DNA of 64,000 nt, from NCBI RefSeq assembly GCF_009828065.1, contig NZ_WTYK01000001.1, positions 434,001 to 498,000 on the forward strand, written 5' to 3'. The notes beneath the pieces were generated by a model. The model had not been told where the DNA came from, ran no database searches, and saw only the letters and a list, made by a program, of their open reading frames with translations. The position numbers and the translations under genes were made by a program. Each line of letters opens with the position of its first letter. Position 1 is the stretch's first letter. The stretch comes from Croceibacterium soli. GTDB lineage: Bacteria > Pseudomonadota > Alphaproteobacteria > Sphingomonadales > Sphingomonadaceae. Below, in pieces: positions 9,612-18,997 of the stretch.

Positions 9612-12467
9612 CTAGTGGGCGGCGTCCCAGCTGTGGCCATGGCCGATCTCGATTCCGAGCGGGACGTCCAGCTCGACCGCGGGCAGGGCGGCGTCGGCCA
9701 TGACCCGCTCGATCACCGCCGAGGCGGCGGGTACGTCCGCCTGCGGAAGTTCGAACACCAGTTCGTCGTGGACTTGCAGCAGCATCTTCACGTGCCCGAG
9801 GCCGGCGGACGAGAGCGCCGGCAGCATGCGCGCCATGGCCCGCTTGATGATGTCGGCGCTGGTGCCCTGGATCGGTGCGTTGATCGCCGCGCGCTCGCTG
9901 CCCTGGCGTTCGGCCTGGTTGCGGGAGTTGATCCGCGGGAACCAGGTCTTGCGCCCGAACAGCGTCTCCGAATAGCCGCGCTCGCGCACGGTCTCGAGCG
10001 TCGCGTGGATGTAGTTGCGGATGCCGGGAAAGCGATCGAAATAGCGGTCGATCACGGCCTGCGCCTCGTCCGCCTCGATGCCCAGCCGCCCGCCCAGGCC
10101 CCAGCGGGAGATGCCGTAAAGGATCGCGAAGTTGATCGTCTTGGCCTGTGCGCGGGTGTCGCGAGTGACTTCGCCGTACATCTCCCGCGCGGTGCGGGCG
10201 TGGATGTCCTCGCCGGCGCGGAACGCTTCCTTCAGCGCCGGCACGTCGGCCATGTGCGCGGCGAGGCGCAGCTCGATCTGCGAGTAGTCTGCGGCGAGCA
10301 GGACCATGCCCTCCTCGGGCACGAATGCCTCGCGGATTTGTCGGCCGATCGCGGTGCGGATCGGGATGTTCTGCAAGTTCGGATCGGTCGAGCTGAGCCG
10401 CCCGGTCTGTGCGCCGACCAGCGAGTAGCTGGTGTGCACGCGGCCCGTCGCCGGGTTGATCGCGGTCTGCAAAGCATCGGTGTAAGTCGACTTGAGCTTG
10501 GCCACCTGGCGCCAATCGAGCACCTTCTGCGCCACTTCCGCGCCTTGGGCGGCGAGGCCTTCGAGGATCGCCTGGTCGGTCGAGTACTGGCCGCTCTTGC
10601 CTTTGCGCCCGCCTTTGTAGCCCATCTTCTCGAACAGGATCTTGCCGAGTTGCTGTGGGCTGCCGACGGTGAACTGCTCCCCGCAGCAATCCCAGATTTC
10701 CTGCTCGATGCGGGCGATCTCGCCGGCGAACTCCTCCGAGAGCCTAGCCAGCCGGGCGCGGTCGACCTTGATGCCGTTGCGCTCCATTGCCGCCACGACC
10801 GGGATCAGCGGACGTTCGACGCGCTCGTAGATCCGCGTACCGCCCTCGATGGCCAGGCGCGGCTTGAGGTGCTTGTGGAGGCGCCAGGTCACGTCAGCGT
10901 CCTCGGCGGCATATTCCGTCGCCCGCTCCACCGGCACTTCGCCGAAGGGGATCTGCTTCTTGCCGGTGCCGCAGATGTCCTTGAAGGTCAGCGTGGCGTG
11001 GCCGAGGTGGCGCTGGCTGAGCTCGTCCATGCCGTGGCCGCCGCCGATGCCGTCGAGCGAACGCCCGGCGTCGAGGGCGAAGCTGATGATCATCGTATCG
11101 TCGATCGGAGCCAGAGCGATGCCGTTCCGGGCGAGGATGTTGATGTCGTATTTGATGTTCTGCCCGATCTTGAGCACCGCGTCGCTTTCCAGCAGCGGCT
11201 TCAGCAGCGCGAGCGCCTCGTCGCGGTCGACCTGCAGGGGCCGTTCGGCGAACATGTCGCTGCCGCCGTGGCCAAGCGGGATGTAGCAGGCGTCGTTCGG
11301 GCCCAGCGCCAGACTGATGCCGGCAAGCTCGGCGCGCATCGCGTCGATCGAACTGGTTTCGGTGTCGATCGCCACGGCGCGCGCGGCGAAGGCGCGTTCG
11401 ATCCAGTGCCGGAGCCGCTCGCTCGTTTGCACGCATTCGTATGCCGAGCGGTCGATGGCCGGCCATTCGGGAAGCGGCTGGCGGCTTCCTTGCGGCGCGG
11501 CAGGGGCGCTCGGGGTGCCCTGCTTCGCCGGGTTGAGGTTCGTCGCGCGCTCGGGGCTGCCGCCGCCGGCGTCGAGCCTACGCAGCAGGCTGGTGAAGCC
11601 GTGGGCGGCGAGGAATTCGGCCAGCGGCTCCTTGGGCACCGTGTTGAGCTTGAACTCGTCCAGCGTCATCGGCAGCGGGCAGTCTTCCTTGAGCTGGACC
11701 AGCACCCGGCTGAGCTCCGCCATCGCCCGTCCTTCGATCAGCCGTTCGCGCAGCTTGGACGGCTTCATCGCCGGTGCCGCGTCGAGCGCGGCGGTGAGCG
11801 AGCCGTGTTCCTGGATCAGCTTGCTGGCGGTCTTGGGGCCGATGCCGAAGATGCCGGGCACGTTGTCCACGCTGTCGCCCATCAGCGCGAGGACATCGCC
11901 GACCAGCTCCGGCGGCACGCCGAACTTCTCGATCACCTCGGGGATGTCGATGCGCTGGTTCTTCATTGTGTCCAGCATGTCGATGCAGCCCCCCTCGACC
12001 CCGTCGTGCGGCTCCCCGCATTTGCCGACGAGCTGCATCAGGTCCTTGTCGGAGGAGACGATCGTCACGTCCCACCCGCGCCGGGTGGCTTCGCGGGCAT
12101 AGGAAGCGATCAGGTCGTCGGCCTCCAGGCCTTCTTCCTCGATGCAGGGCAAGGAGAAGGCGCGCGTGGCTTCCCGGATCAGCGGGAACTGCGGGATCAG
12201 GTCTTCCGGCGGCTCCGGCCGGTTGGCCTTGTACTGGTCGTAGAGATCGTTGCGGAAGCTGTGGCTGCCCTTGTCCAGGATCACCGCCAGGTGCGTCGGC
12301 CCATCGGCCTTGTGCAGGTCCTCCGCGAGCTTCCACAGCATCGTGGTGTAGCCGTAGACCGCGCCGACCGGGGTGCCCTGGGGGTTGGTCAGCGGCGGCA
12401 GCCGGTGGTAGGCGCGAAAGATGTAGGCCGATCCATCGACCAGGTAGAGATGCTGCTTGTCCGACAT
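9612..12467 (-). CDS. polA: DNA polymerase I
   Basis: A 951-residue family A polymerase. The N-terminal 5'-3' exonuclease/flap domain covers about residues 1-290 (YLVDGSAYIFRAYH, SDKDLMQLV). A 3'-5' proofreading domain with an intact DxE motif (AIDTETSSIDA) follows near residue 345. The polymerase domain has motif A (DYSQIELRLAAHM), the O-helix region (INFAILYGISRWGLGG) and motif C (QVHDELVFELP). All three activities therefore look functional. The start ATG at 12467 gives the usual N-terminus. It is divergent from lipoprotein gene C, with a palindromic site between them. Confidence 0.97.
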   Translation of the reverse strand: MSDKQHLYLVDGSAYIFRAYHRLPPLTNPQGTPVGAVYGYTTMLWKLAEDLHKADGPTHLAVILDKGSHSFRNDLYDQYKANRPEPPEDLIPQFPLIREATRAFSLPCIEEEGLEADDLIASYAREATRRGWDVTIVSSDKDLMQLVGKCGEPHDGVEGGCIDMLDTMKNQRIDIPEVIEKFGVPPELVGDVLALMGDSVDNVPGIFGIGPKTASKLIQEHGSLTAALDAAPAMKPSKLRERLIEGRAMAELSRVLVQLKEDCPLPMTLDEFKLNTVPKEPLAEFLAAHGFTSLLRRLDAGGGSPERATNLNPAKQGTPSAPAAPQGSRQPLPEWPAIDRSAYECVQTSERLRHWIERAFAARAVAIDTETSSIDAMRAELAGISLALGPNDACYIPLGHGGSDMFAERPLQVDRDEALALLKPLLESDAVLKIGQNIKYDINILARNGIALAPIDDTMIISFALDAGRSLDGIGGGHGMDELSQRHLGHATLTFKDICGTGKKQIPFGEVPVERATEYAAEDADVTWRLHKHLKPRLAIEGGTRIYERVERPLIPVVAAMERNGIKVDRARLARLSEEFAGEIARIEQEIWDCCGEQFTVGSPQQLGKILFEKMGYKGGRKGKSGQYSTDQAILEGLAAQGAEVAQKVLDWRQVAKLKSTYTDALQTAINPATGRVHTSYSLVGAQTGRLSSTDPNLQNIPIRTAIGRQIREAFVPEEGMVLLAADYSQIELRLAAHMADVPALKEAFRAGEDIHARTAREMYGEVTRDTRAQAKTINFAILYGISRWGLGGRLGIEADEAQAVIDRYFDRFPGIRNYIHATLETVRERGYSETLFGRKTWFPRINSRNQAERQGSERAAINAPIQGTSADIIKRAMARMLPALSSAGLGHVKMLLQVHDELVFELPQADVPAASAVIERVMADAALPAVELDVPLGIEIGHGHSWDAAH

Positions 12468-12538
12468 GACAGGGCTGGTAGCAGCGCCGGCCGATCAGGT
12501 CAGCCGCTTTCGCCCTGAACCGGGCATCACGCTGCCCC

Positions 12539-12563
12539 AATTGTGGCAAGCGTTGCCACAATT
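12539..12563. promoter_or_regulatory. Perfect 25-bp operator-like palindrome
   Basis: Arms AATTGTGGCAA and TTGCCACAATT separated by GCG, 11 of 11 matching. A further half-site TGCCACAA occurs at 12573-12580. It lies directly upstream of the predicted promoter for the gene at 12684, and 72 bases upstream of polA on the other strand. There is no T-run and no gene end nearby, so an operator is more likely than a terminator. The binding protein is unknown. Confidence 0.6.
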
Positions 12564-12566
12564 CGC

Positions 12567-12595
12567 TTGCACTGCCACAAAGCCGCCACTATTTA
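12567..12595 (+). promoter_or_regulatory. Sigma-70 promoter for lipoprotein C
   Basis: TTGCAC at 12567-12572 and TATTTA at 12590-12595, separated by 17 bases, 88 bases upstream of the start codon at 12684. The adjacent half-site of the palindrome overlaps the spacer. Confidence 0.55.
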
Positions 12596-12683
12596 CCAGC
12601 TCGGAACTAGCCCCCGGGCCGGTTTCGCGCGCCGGGGGAGCCCTGCAGGCGCGCTCACTTACTCGCTGTTAAGGATACCAAAC

Positions 12684-12953
12684 ATGCGCAAGATCATCCT
12701 CGTTGCTGCCGCCGTTGCCGGCCTTTCGCTCGCCGCTTGCTCGGAGAACACCGAAGACGCCGCTGGCGAGACCGCTGATTCGGCGATGGCCGACGCCGAG
12801 ACCAACATGGACGCCGCTGGCGAAGTTGTTGACGAGACCGCTACCGACGCCGCTGTCGCGACCGACGAAGCTGCTGCCGACGTTGACGCTGCTGGCACCG
12901 AAGTCGAAGCCGACGTGCAGGCCGAGACCACGACCGAAGCTGCTGCTGACTAA
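12684..12953 (+). CDS. Small polyanionic Ala/Asp/Glu-rich lipoprotein C
   Basis: An 89-residue lipoprotein starting at the ATG at 12684 behind a good Shine-Dalgarno sequence (AAGGA, ten bases upstream). The signal is MRKIILVAAAVAGLSLAAC with lipobox LAAC. The mature part is a low-complexity Ala/Asp/Glu/Thr chain ending AETTTEAAAD, again with no basic and no aromatic residues. It has its own promoter and a strong terminator, so it is a monocistronic gene that is probably well expressed. It is the third member of the family at 1808 and 2491. The function is unknown. Confidence 0.85.
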   Translation: MRKIILVAAAVAGLSLAACSENTEDAAGETADSAMADAETNMDAAGEVVDETATDAAVATDEAAADVDAAGTEVEADVQAETTTEAAAD

Positions 12954-12978
12954 TCTCGGTTTCAAACCGAACAAGGAA

Positions 12979-13009
12979 GGGCGTGGCCGCATCGGCCGCG
13001 CCCTTTTTT
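12979..13009 (+). terminator. Rho-independent terminator of lipoprotein C
   Basis: Stem GGGCGTGGCC / GGCCGCGCCC (one G-T pair) with a short loop, followed by six T residues, 26 bases after the stop codon at 12953. Confidence 0.9.
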
Positions 13010-13045
13010 GTTGCCTGGTTTCCGCGCCGGTTTGGGCGGCGAAGG

Positions 13046-14056
13046 TCAGTAGTTGGCGTTAGCCCAGACCTGCCCGGACTGCGCCGGCTGGGCAACATAG
13101 CCATCGTAGATCGCGCGGGCGATGCTGGCGATCTTGGCTTCGCGCCGTGCCTTCGACCCTTGCCCGGTGACGTAGATCGCCACGGCGATCGTGCGGCCGT
13201 CAGGCGCGGTGAGGATGCCCACGTCGCTGGACGTATTGTTGAGCGAACCGGTCTTGTGCGCCACGGTCACCCGCTCCGGCATCAGCGCCGGGATGCGGCG
13301 TGTCCCGGTGCGGCAGCGTTCCATCGCGCCGATCAGGACCTGACGGCTGGAGGCGCTGAGCCACCGGCCTTGGTAAAGGCCGCTGAGCAGCTTGACCATG
13401 TCACGGGGAGTCGCGCTGTCGCGGATGTCGACGTAAGTGGCGGGATCGTACTCCCCGTCGTCGCGCACAAGGGTGGCGATGTCGCGGGTGAGGTTGAAGT
13501 TGGCGATCCCGGCACGGCGCGCCCAGTCGTTCACGGCGGCCGGGCCGCCCACGGCGGCGAGCATCGCGTCGGTCGCCGGATTGGAACTGCGGGTGATCAT
13601 CAGGTCGATCAGCTGGCGGGCCGACATGTGTTGCCCGGGGACCACCGGGGCCGTCGCGGTCGAGAACGGCCGCGAGCTGACCGGGACCATCAGCGGCCAT
13701 TCGCGGGTCAGCGTCCAGCGCCCTTTGTCGACGCCTTCCAGATAAGTCGCGGCTATGGCGATCTTGCTGGTGCTGGCCATCGGGAAGCGCTGATCGCCGA
13801 GAACGGCGATCTCCCGCCCGGTCGAAAGGTCTATCGCCGCCACGCCGATGCGCCCGGCCGAACCGTCGGCCAGCTGGGCAATCTGGCGTTCGAACATGCT
13901 CGAATATTCGGGCGTGAAATCGCGCGGCGTGCGGCTTTCGGTGCCGATGACCTGGTCGAAACTGGCTTCGAGAGTGTCGTTGGCCTGCGCCGGAGCGACT
14001 GCGGCAAACGCCAGGGCGATGGGAGCGAGAACTCTTGCGATCCGTAAGATGGTCAT
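13046..14056 (-). CDS. Class A beta-lactamase-like serine hydrolase, exported
   Basis: A 336-residue protein with a Sec signal (cleavage after APAQA). Penicillin-recognising motifs: nucleophile S95-T-S-K98 (MASTSK), S157-S-N159 in place of the SDN loop, and K268-T-G270 (HKTGS). This order and spacing fit the class A fold. The omega loop is unusual. Anchored on RDSATP, the positions equivalent to Glu166 and Asn170 read Asp and Asp, although a nearby Glu (GEYDP) might substitute if there is an indel. It may therefore be a weak lactamase or a cell-wall-directed relative. It is a single-gene unit. Confidence 0.8.
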   Translation of the reverse strand: MTILRIARVLAPIALAFAAVAPAQANDTLEASFDQVIGTESRTPRDFTPEYSSMFERQIAQLADGSAGRIGVAAIDLSTGREIAVLGDQRFPMASTSKIAIAATYLEGVDKGRWTLTREWPLMVPVSSRPFSTATAPVVPGQHMSARQLIDLMITRSSNPATDAMLAAVGGPAAVNDWARRAGIANFNLTRDIATLVRDDGEYDPATYVDIRDSATPRDMVKLLSGLYQGRWLSASSRQVLIGAMERCRTGTRRIPALMPERVTVAHKTGSLNNTSSDVGILTAPDGRTIAVAIYVTGQGSKARREAKIASIARAIYDGYVAQPAQSGQVWANANY

Positions 14057-14250
14057 GTGCTGAGGCTACCCCGTCCAGTCCTTCGGAATGGTTAACCCGG
14101 GAAACCTGAACCGAACAAGAATCCGCGCGACGAAGCGAGCGTTACGGACAGGCAGACCGAGTCGGCACGCCGCAGTTTACCTGTTCGAAAGGCCGTTTGG
14201 CGAGGATTGCCTGCTTGCGCAGAGCGCGAGGAATGGCGTGGCGGCGGCGC

Positions 14251-16227
14251 TCAGATGCCGAACGGGAAGGTGTCGGGCACGCCTTCGTGCGGTTCGTGCG
14301 CGGTGAGCGGGCGCAACGCGGTGGTCTCGTCGAACCAGACGAAAGCTTCGAATTGCTCGGACAGGATCGCTTCGCTGTAATGGCTCCAGCGCTCGGTTTC
14401 GGGGCGATAGATCACGCCGATGAAGCGTTCGAGCCGCGGTTCGGCCAGGCGCCGGCGCAGCCCCTCGTGCAGCCCGGGCGTCAGGTCCAGCAGGAAGCGT
14501 TCGACGCCGCTGTCATGGCAGGCCCGCTCGTAGGAATCGCTGCGCGAGGGCAGCACGCGCTTGGTCTCGTGGTCGCCGTCCCAGTCGGTCGCAGCGGTGA
14601 CGGTGCCGGTATGGGTGCCGAACCCGATCAGCGCCGCCTGGTCTCCCCACCGCTCGCGGACGAGCTGGCCGATGTTGTGCTCCCCGCGAACGCGGCCCAT
14701 CTCGGTCGCGCTCGCGTCGCCGATGTGGCTGTTGTGGGCCCAGACCAGCGCCTTCGAATCCGGTCCGCGGTGTTCGAGCAAGTGGTCGAGGGTGTCGGCC
14801 ATGTGGCTGTCGCGCAAGTTCCAGCTCTCCGCGCCGCCATAGTACATGATCCGGTAGTAGCGTTCGGCCGAGGCGACCAGCCGCGCATTCATCGCTGCGC
14901 CGAACATGCCGCCGTCGCCTTCGAGCGCCCGCTCGAGCAGGTCGCGGCACTCGGCGATGACTTGCTGCTCGCACTCCGCATAGCCCCGCGAGAGGGCGGC
15001 GCGGCCGTAGGTGGAGGGTTCGGCCTGCCACGGCGTGAGGCAGCCGTAGCGCTCGCGGGCGACCGCGGCGGCTTGCGGGTCGTGCTCGTCGAGATAGGCC
15101 AGGACGGCTTCGATCGAGCTGGACATGTTGTAGATGTCGAGGCCGTAGAACCCGGCCATGTCCTTCGGATCGCGGCCGCGGTTGAGCGCGTGCAGGTCGT
15201 GCATCAGCCGGGCGATGACAGGATTGCGCCACATCCAGGTGGGGAAGCGCTCGAACGGCCGCGGGGCGCCTTCGCGCGGATGCTGGTGGCGGATGTGCCG
15301 GTCGAGCACCGCGGCGTCGGGCCAGTCGGCTTCGGCGGCGACGATGGTGAAGCCATGCCGTTCGACGAAGCGCTTGGTGATCGCCGCGCGGGCGGCATAG
15401 AACTCGTGGGTGCCGTGACTGGCTTCGCCCAGCAGCACCACCCGGCGGTCGGCGAAGCGGTCGAAGGCGGCGGCGAAGTCTTCGGAGATTAGGTCGGGCA
15501 GAGGCTCGGCTGCCTCGGCAATGCACTCGGGCAGGCTCAGCTCGCGCGCCGGCTGGTGGTTGGTGGCCGCCCGGCTGCCGTTCTCGTACCTGCCGAAGGC
15601 GCCGATCAGCGGCACGAAGCGCACGCCGCCGAGATCGTGCTCGGACCAATCGTTCTCGCCGGTGCGGGTGATGCAGAGCAGCGTCTGCACGTCCTCTCCG
15701 CCTACGGGTACGACCAGCCGGCCGCCGACGGCGAGTTGCCGCTTCAGCGGTTCCGGCACTTTGTCGCCGCCGGCCGCGACGAGAATGGCGTCGAACGGCG
15801 CTTCGTCCGGCATGCCCTTCGTGCCGTCGCCGGCGATGATCGAGACGTTGTCGTAGCCGAGGCGGTCGATCCGTTCCGCCGCTGCTTTAGCGAGGGGCTC
15901 GTGCCGCTCGATCGAGAAGACCTCGCCGGCGATCCGCGACATGACCGCTGCCGCGTAGCCGGAGCCTGCGCCGACCTCCAGCACCCGGCCGCCGGGCGCG
16001 ACGTCGGCCGCGTCGATCATCAGCGCGACGATGTAGGGCTGGGAGATCGTCTGCCCCTCGCCGATCGGCAGGGGCCCGTCCTCGTAGGCGAACTCGCGCA
16101 TCTCCTCCGGCACGAAGTCCTCGCGCGGGACTTCACCCATGGCCGCGAGGATGTCCGGATTGGTGATGCCGCGCGAGCGCAGATGGCGTTCCACCATCCG
16201 CGTTCGCTGTTCCTGGTGCGACGACAT
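14251..16227 (-). CDS. Fusion: protein-L-isoaspartate methyltransferase plus erythromycin-esterase domain
   Basis: A 658-residue two-domain protein. Residues 1 to about 215 are a Pcm-type SAM methyltransferase (GEGQTISQPYIVA, VLEVGAGSGYAA, VPVGG). From about 225 onward it is an erythromycin esterase domain (VVLLGEASHGTHEFY, AEADWPDA, VWAHNSHIGDA) with the His and Glu residues typical of that family. The ATG at 16227 follows a strong GAGGAGG. About 78 in-frame codons upstream cross into another gene and are not used. The gene follows the host-attachment-type gene by 47 bases. The joint function is unproven: Pcm repairs isoaspartate in aged proteins, and the esterase domain may act on something other than macrolides. 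Confidence 0.88.
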   Translation of the reverse strand: MSSHQEQRTRMVERHLRSRGITNPDILAAMGEVPREDFVPEEMREFAYEDGPLPIGEGQTISQPYIVALMIDAADVAPGGRVLEVGAGSGYAAAVMSRIAGEVFSIERHEPLAKAAAERIDRLGYDNVSIIAGDGTKGMPDEAPFDAILVAAGGDKVPEPLKRQLAVGGRLVVPVGGEDVQTLLCITRTGENDWSEHDLGGVRFVPLIGAFGRYENGSRAATNHQPARELSLPECIAEAAEPLPDLISEDFAAAFDRFADRRVVLLGEASHGTHEFYAARAAITKRFVERHGFTIVAAEADWPDAAVLDRHIRHQHPREGAPRPFERFPTWMWRNPVIARLMHDLHALNRGRDPKDMAGFYGLDIYNMSSSIEAVLAYLDEHDPQAAAVARERYGCLTPWQAEPSTYGRAALSRGYAECEQQVIAECRDLLERALEGDGGMFGAAMNARLVASAERYYRIMYYGGAESWNLRDSHMADTLDHLLEHRGPDSKALVWAHNSHIGDASATEMGRVRGEHNIGQLVRERWGDQAALIGFGTHTGTVTAATDWDGDHETKRVLPSRSDSYERACHDSGVERFLLDLTPGLHEGLRRRLAEPRLERFIGVIYRPETERWSHYSEAILSEQFEAFVWFDETTALRPLTAHEPHEGVPDTFPFGI

Positions 16228-16274
16228 GGCGTGCCTCCTCTTGGGCCGGCGAGACCGGCGCAAGGCATCGCCGG

Positions 16275-16682
16275 TCAGGAGTCGGCGATGACTCGCTCGA
16301 TCGACTCCAGCGGCTGGTTGATCAGGTCCTTGGCAATTTCGCCGATGATCCGGCTTTGGGTCTGCTGGTGGCAGTGTTGCCGGATTTGCCCCAGCGTCTT
16401 CGGGTCGGCGGCGATCAGCACCGGCTCCAGATCCCCGTTGAGCGCCTTGCTGTTGAGCCACTCGGCAATGGCCGCCCCGTGCGCCAGCTCGTCGAGCTGG
16501 GTGCTGCCAGCGCGTTGCCCGGCGGGATCCTGGTGCCGCACGCCGGCGCTGAAGTTGGTCAGCAGGAGGTCGAGTTCCTCGACCCGCTGGAGCTTGGGTT
16601 CGAACGCCTGCCCGACGTTGCGCATGAGGACGAAGCGCTCCCCGTTGGCGAGCGCGACAAGGGCGCCTGGCGAAACTTTCAT
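16275..16682 (-). CDS. Host-attachment-type (baeRF-like) small protein
   Basis: A 135-residue soluble protein resembling the family annotated as required for attachment to host cells. The N-terminus (GALVALANGERFVLMRNVG) and the middle (PVLIAADPKTLGQIRQH) match its release-factor-1-like fold. It starts at the ATG at 16682 after GAGGAG. Close spacing to the Pcm-esterase gene suggests one transcript of two stress genes. The role is inferred from family resemblance only; the name comes from Agrobacterium work and need not apply here. Confidence 0.7.
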   Translation of the reverse strand: MKVSPGALVALANGERFVLMRNVGQAFEPKLQRVEELDLLLTNFSAGVRHQDPAGQRAGSTQLDELAHGAAIAEWLNSKALNGDLEPVLIAADPKTLGQIRQHCHQQTQSRIIGEIAKDLINQPLESIERVIADS

Positions 16683-16811
16683 CGTGGGATGTCTCCTCTC
16701 GTAGGCCTTCGCCAGCCTAACGGGCGAGAAGCGGACTGGTGCCGAGAAGGAAGCCGAAGAGACGCTTGGCGGGGGCGAATTGTCTGCGCGCTAGCGGATT
16801 GCGGATACAAG

Positions 16812-16840
16812 AAAGGCCGGGGGATCGCTCCCCCGGCCTT
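16812..16840 (-). terminator. Terminator of groES-groEL
   Basis: Minus-strand stem AAGGCCGGGGG / CCCCCGGCCTT with a seven-base loop, followed by a short T-rich tail. It lies 46 bases after the groEL stop codon. Between stop and stem is a REP-like fragment (CCTTCGACGGGCTCAGGAC, about 16864-16882). Confidence 0.8.
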
Positions 16841-16886
16841 CCGTGTTGCGTTTGCAGCCGAGCCCTTCGACGGGCTCAGGACAGGC

Positions 16887-18566
<1,680 letters not shown>

Positions 18567-18582
18567 TTAGGTCAGTCGGCGA

Positions 18583-18870
18583 TCAGCCGATGATCCCCAT
18601 GATGTCGCTTTCCTTCATGATCAGCAGGTCTTCGCCATCGAGCTTGACCTCGGTGCCGGACCACTTGCCGAACAGCACGCGGTCGCCGGCCTTGACGTCG
18701 AGCGGGGTGACCTTGCCGTCGTCGGCCTTGGCGCCGGAGCCGACGGCGACGATCTCGCCTTCGCTGGGCTTTTCCTTGGCGCTGTCGGGGATGATGATGC
18801 CGCCAGCCGTCTTTTCTTCGGCCTCGATACGGCGGACAAGCACGCGATCGTGCAGCGGACGAAATGCCAT
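18583..18870 (-). CDS. groES: 10 kDa co-chaperonin GroES
   Basis: The 95-residue lid of the GroEL chamber. Family sequence throughout ([14 protein letters not shown]; mobile loop around [12 protein letters not shown]-terminus ESDIMGIIG). The ATG at 18870 follows GGGAGGT. It is the first gene of the groESL operon, and its leader contains the CIRCE element. Confidence 0.98.
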   Translation of the reverse strand: MAFRPLHDRVLVRRIEAEEKTAGGIIIPDSAKEKPSEGEIVAVGSGAKADDGKVTPLDVKAGDRVLFGKWSGTEVKLDGEDLLIMKESDIMGIIG

Positions 18871-18907
18871 ATGTATGACCTCCCTCTGTGTGAGTGGTGA
18901 ATCCTGG

Positions 18908-18934
18908 TTGGCACTCTCGGGTGGAGAGTGCCAA
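18908..18934. promoter_or_regulatory. CIRCE element (HrcA operator)
   Basis: Inverted repeat TTGGCACTC-N9-GAGTGCCAA, matching the CIRCE consensus (TTAGCACTC-N9-GAGTGCTAA) except for one symmetric A/T to G/C change in each arm. It sits at the expected transcription start of groES, so the HrcA repressor would block initiation until heat shock. Confidence 0.93.
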
Positions 18935-18942
18935 CGGCGCGG

Positions 18943-18971
18943 GATATGGTTCCGGCGGATCGGGCCGTCAA
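18943..18971 (-). promoter_or_regulatory. groESL promoter
   Basis: On the minus strand, TTGACG and CATATC are separated by 17 bases, immediately upstream of CIRCE. This is the usual vegetative-promoter-plus-CIRCE arrangement. Confidence 0.7.
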
Positions 18972-18997
18972 GCACCGTTCAGGAAGAAAGTTCGCAC

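Noticed and set aside
9615-12518. Plus-strand frame of about 970 codons opposite polA, and similar long frames opposite the ABC transporter, fdsA, fdsB and the GMC gene
   Set aside because: All are shadows of well-recognised proteins, with His/Arg/Asp-rich translations and no motifs.
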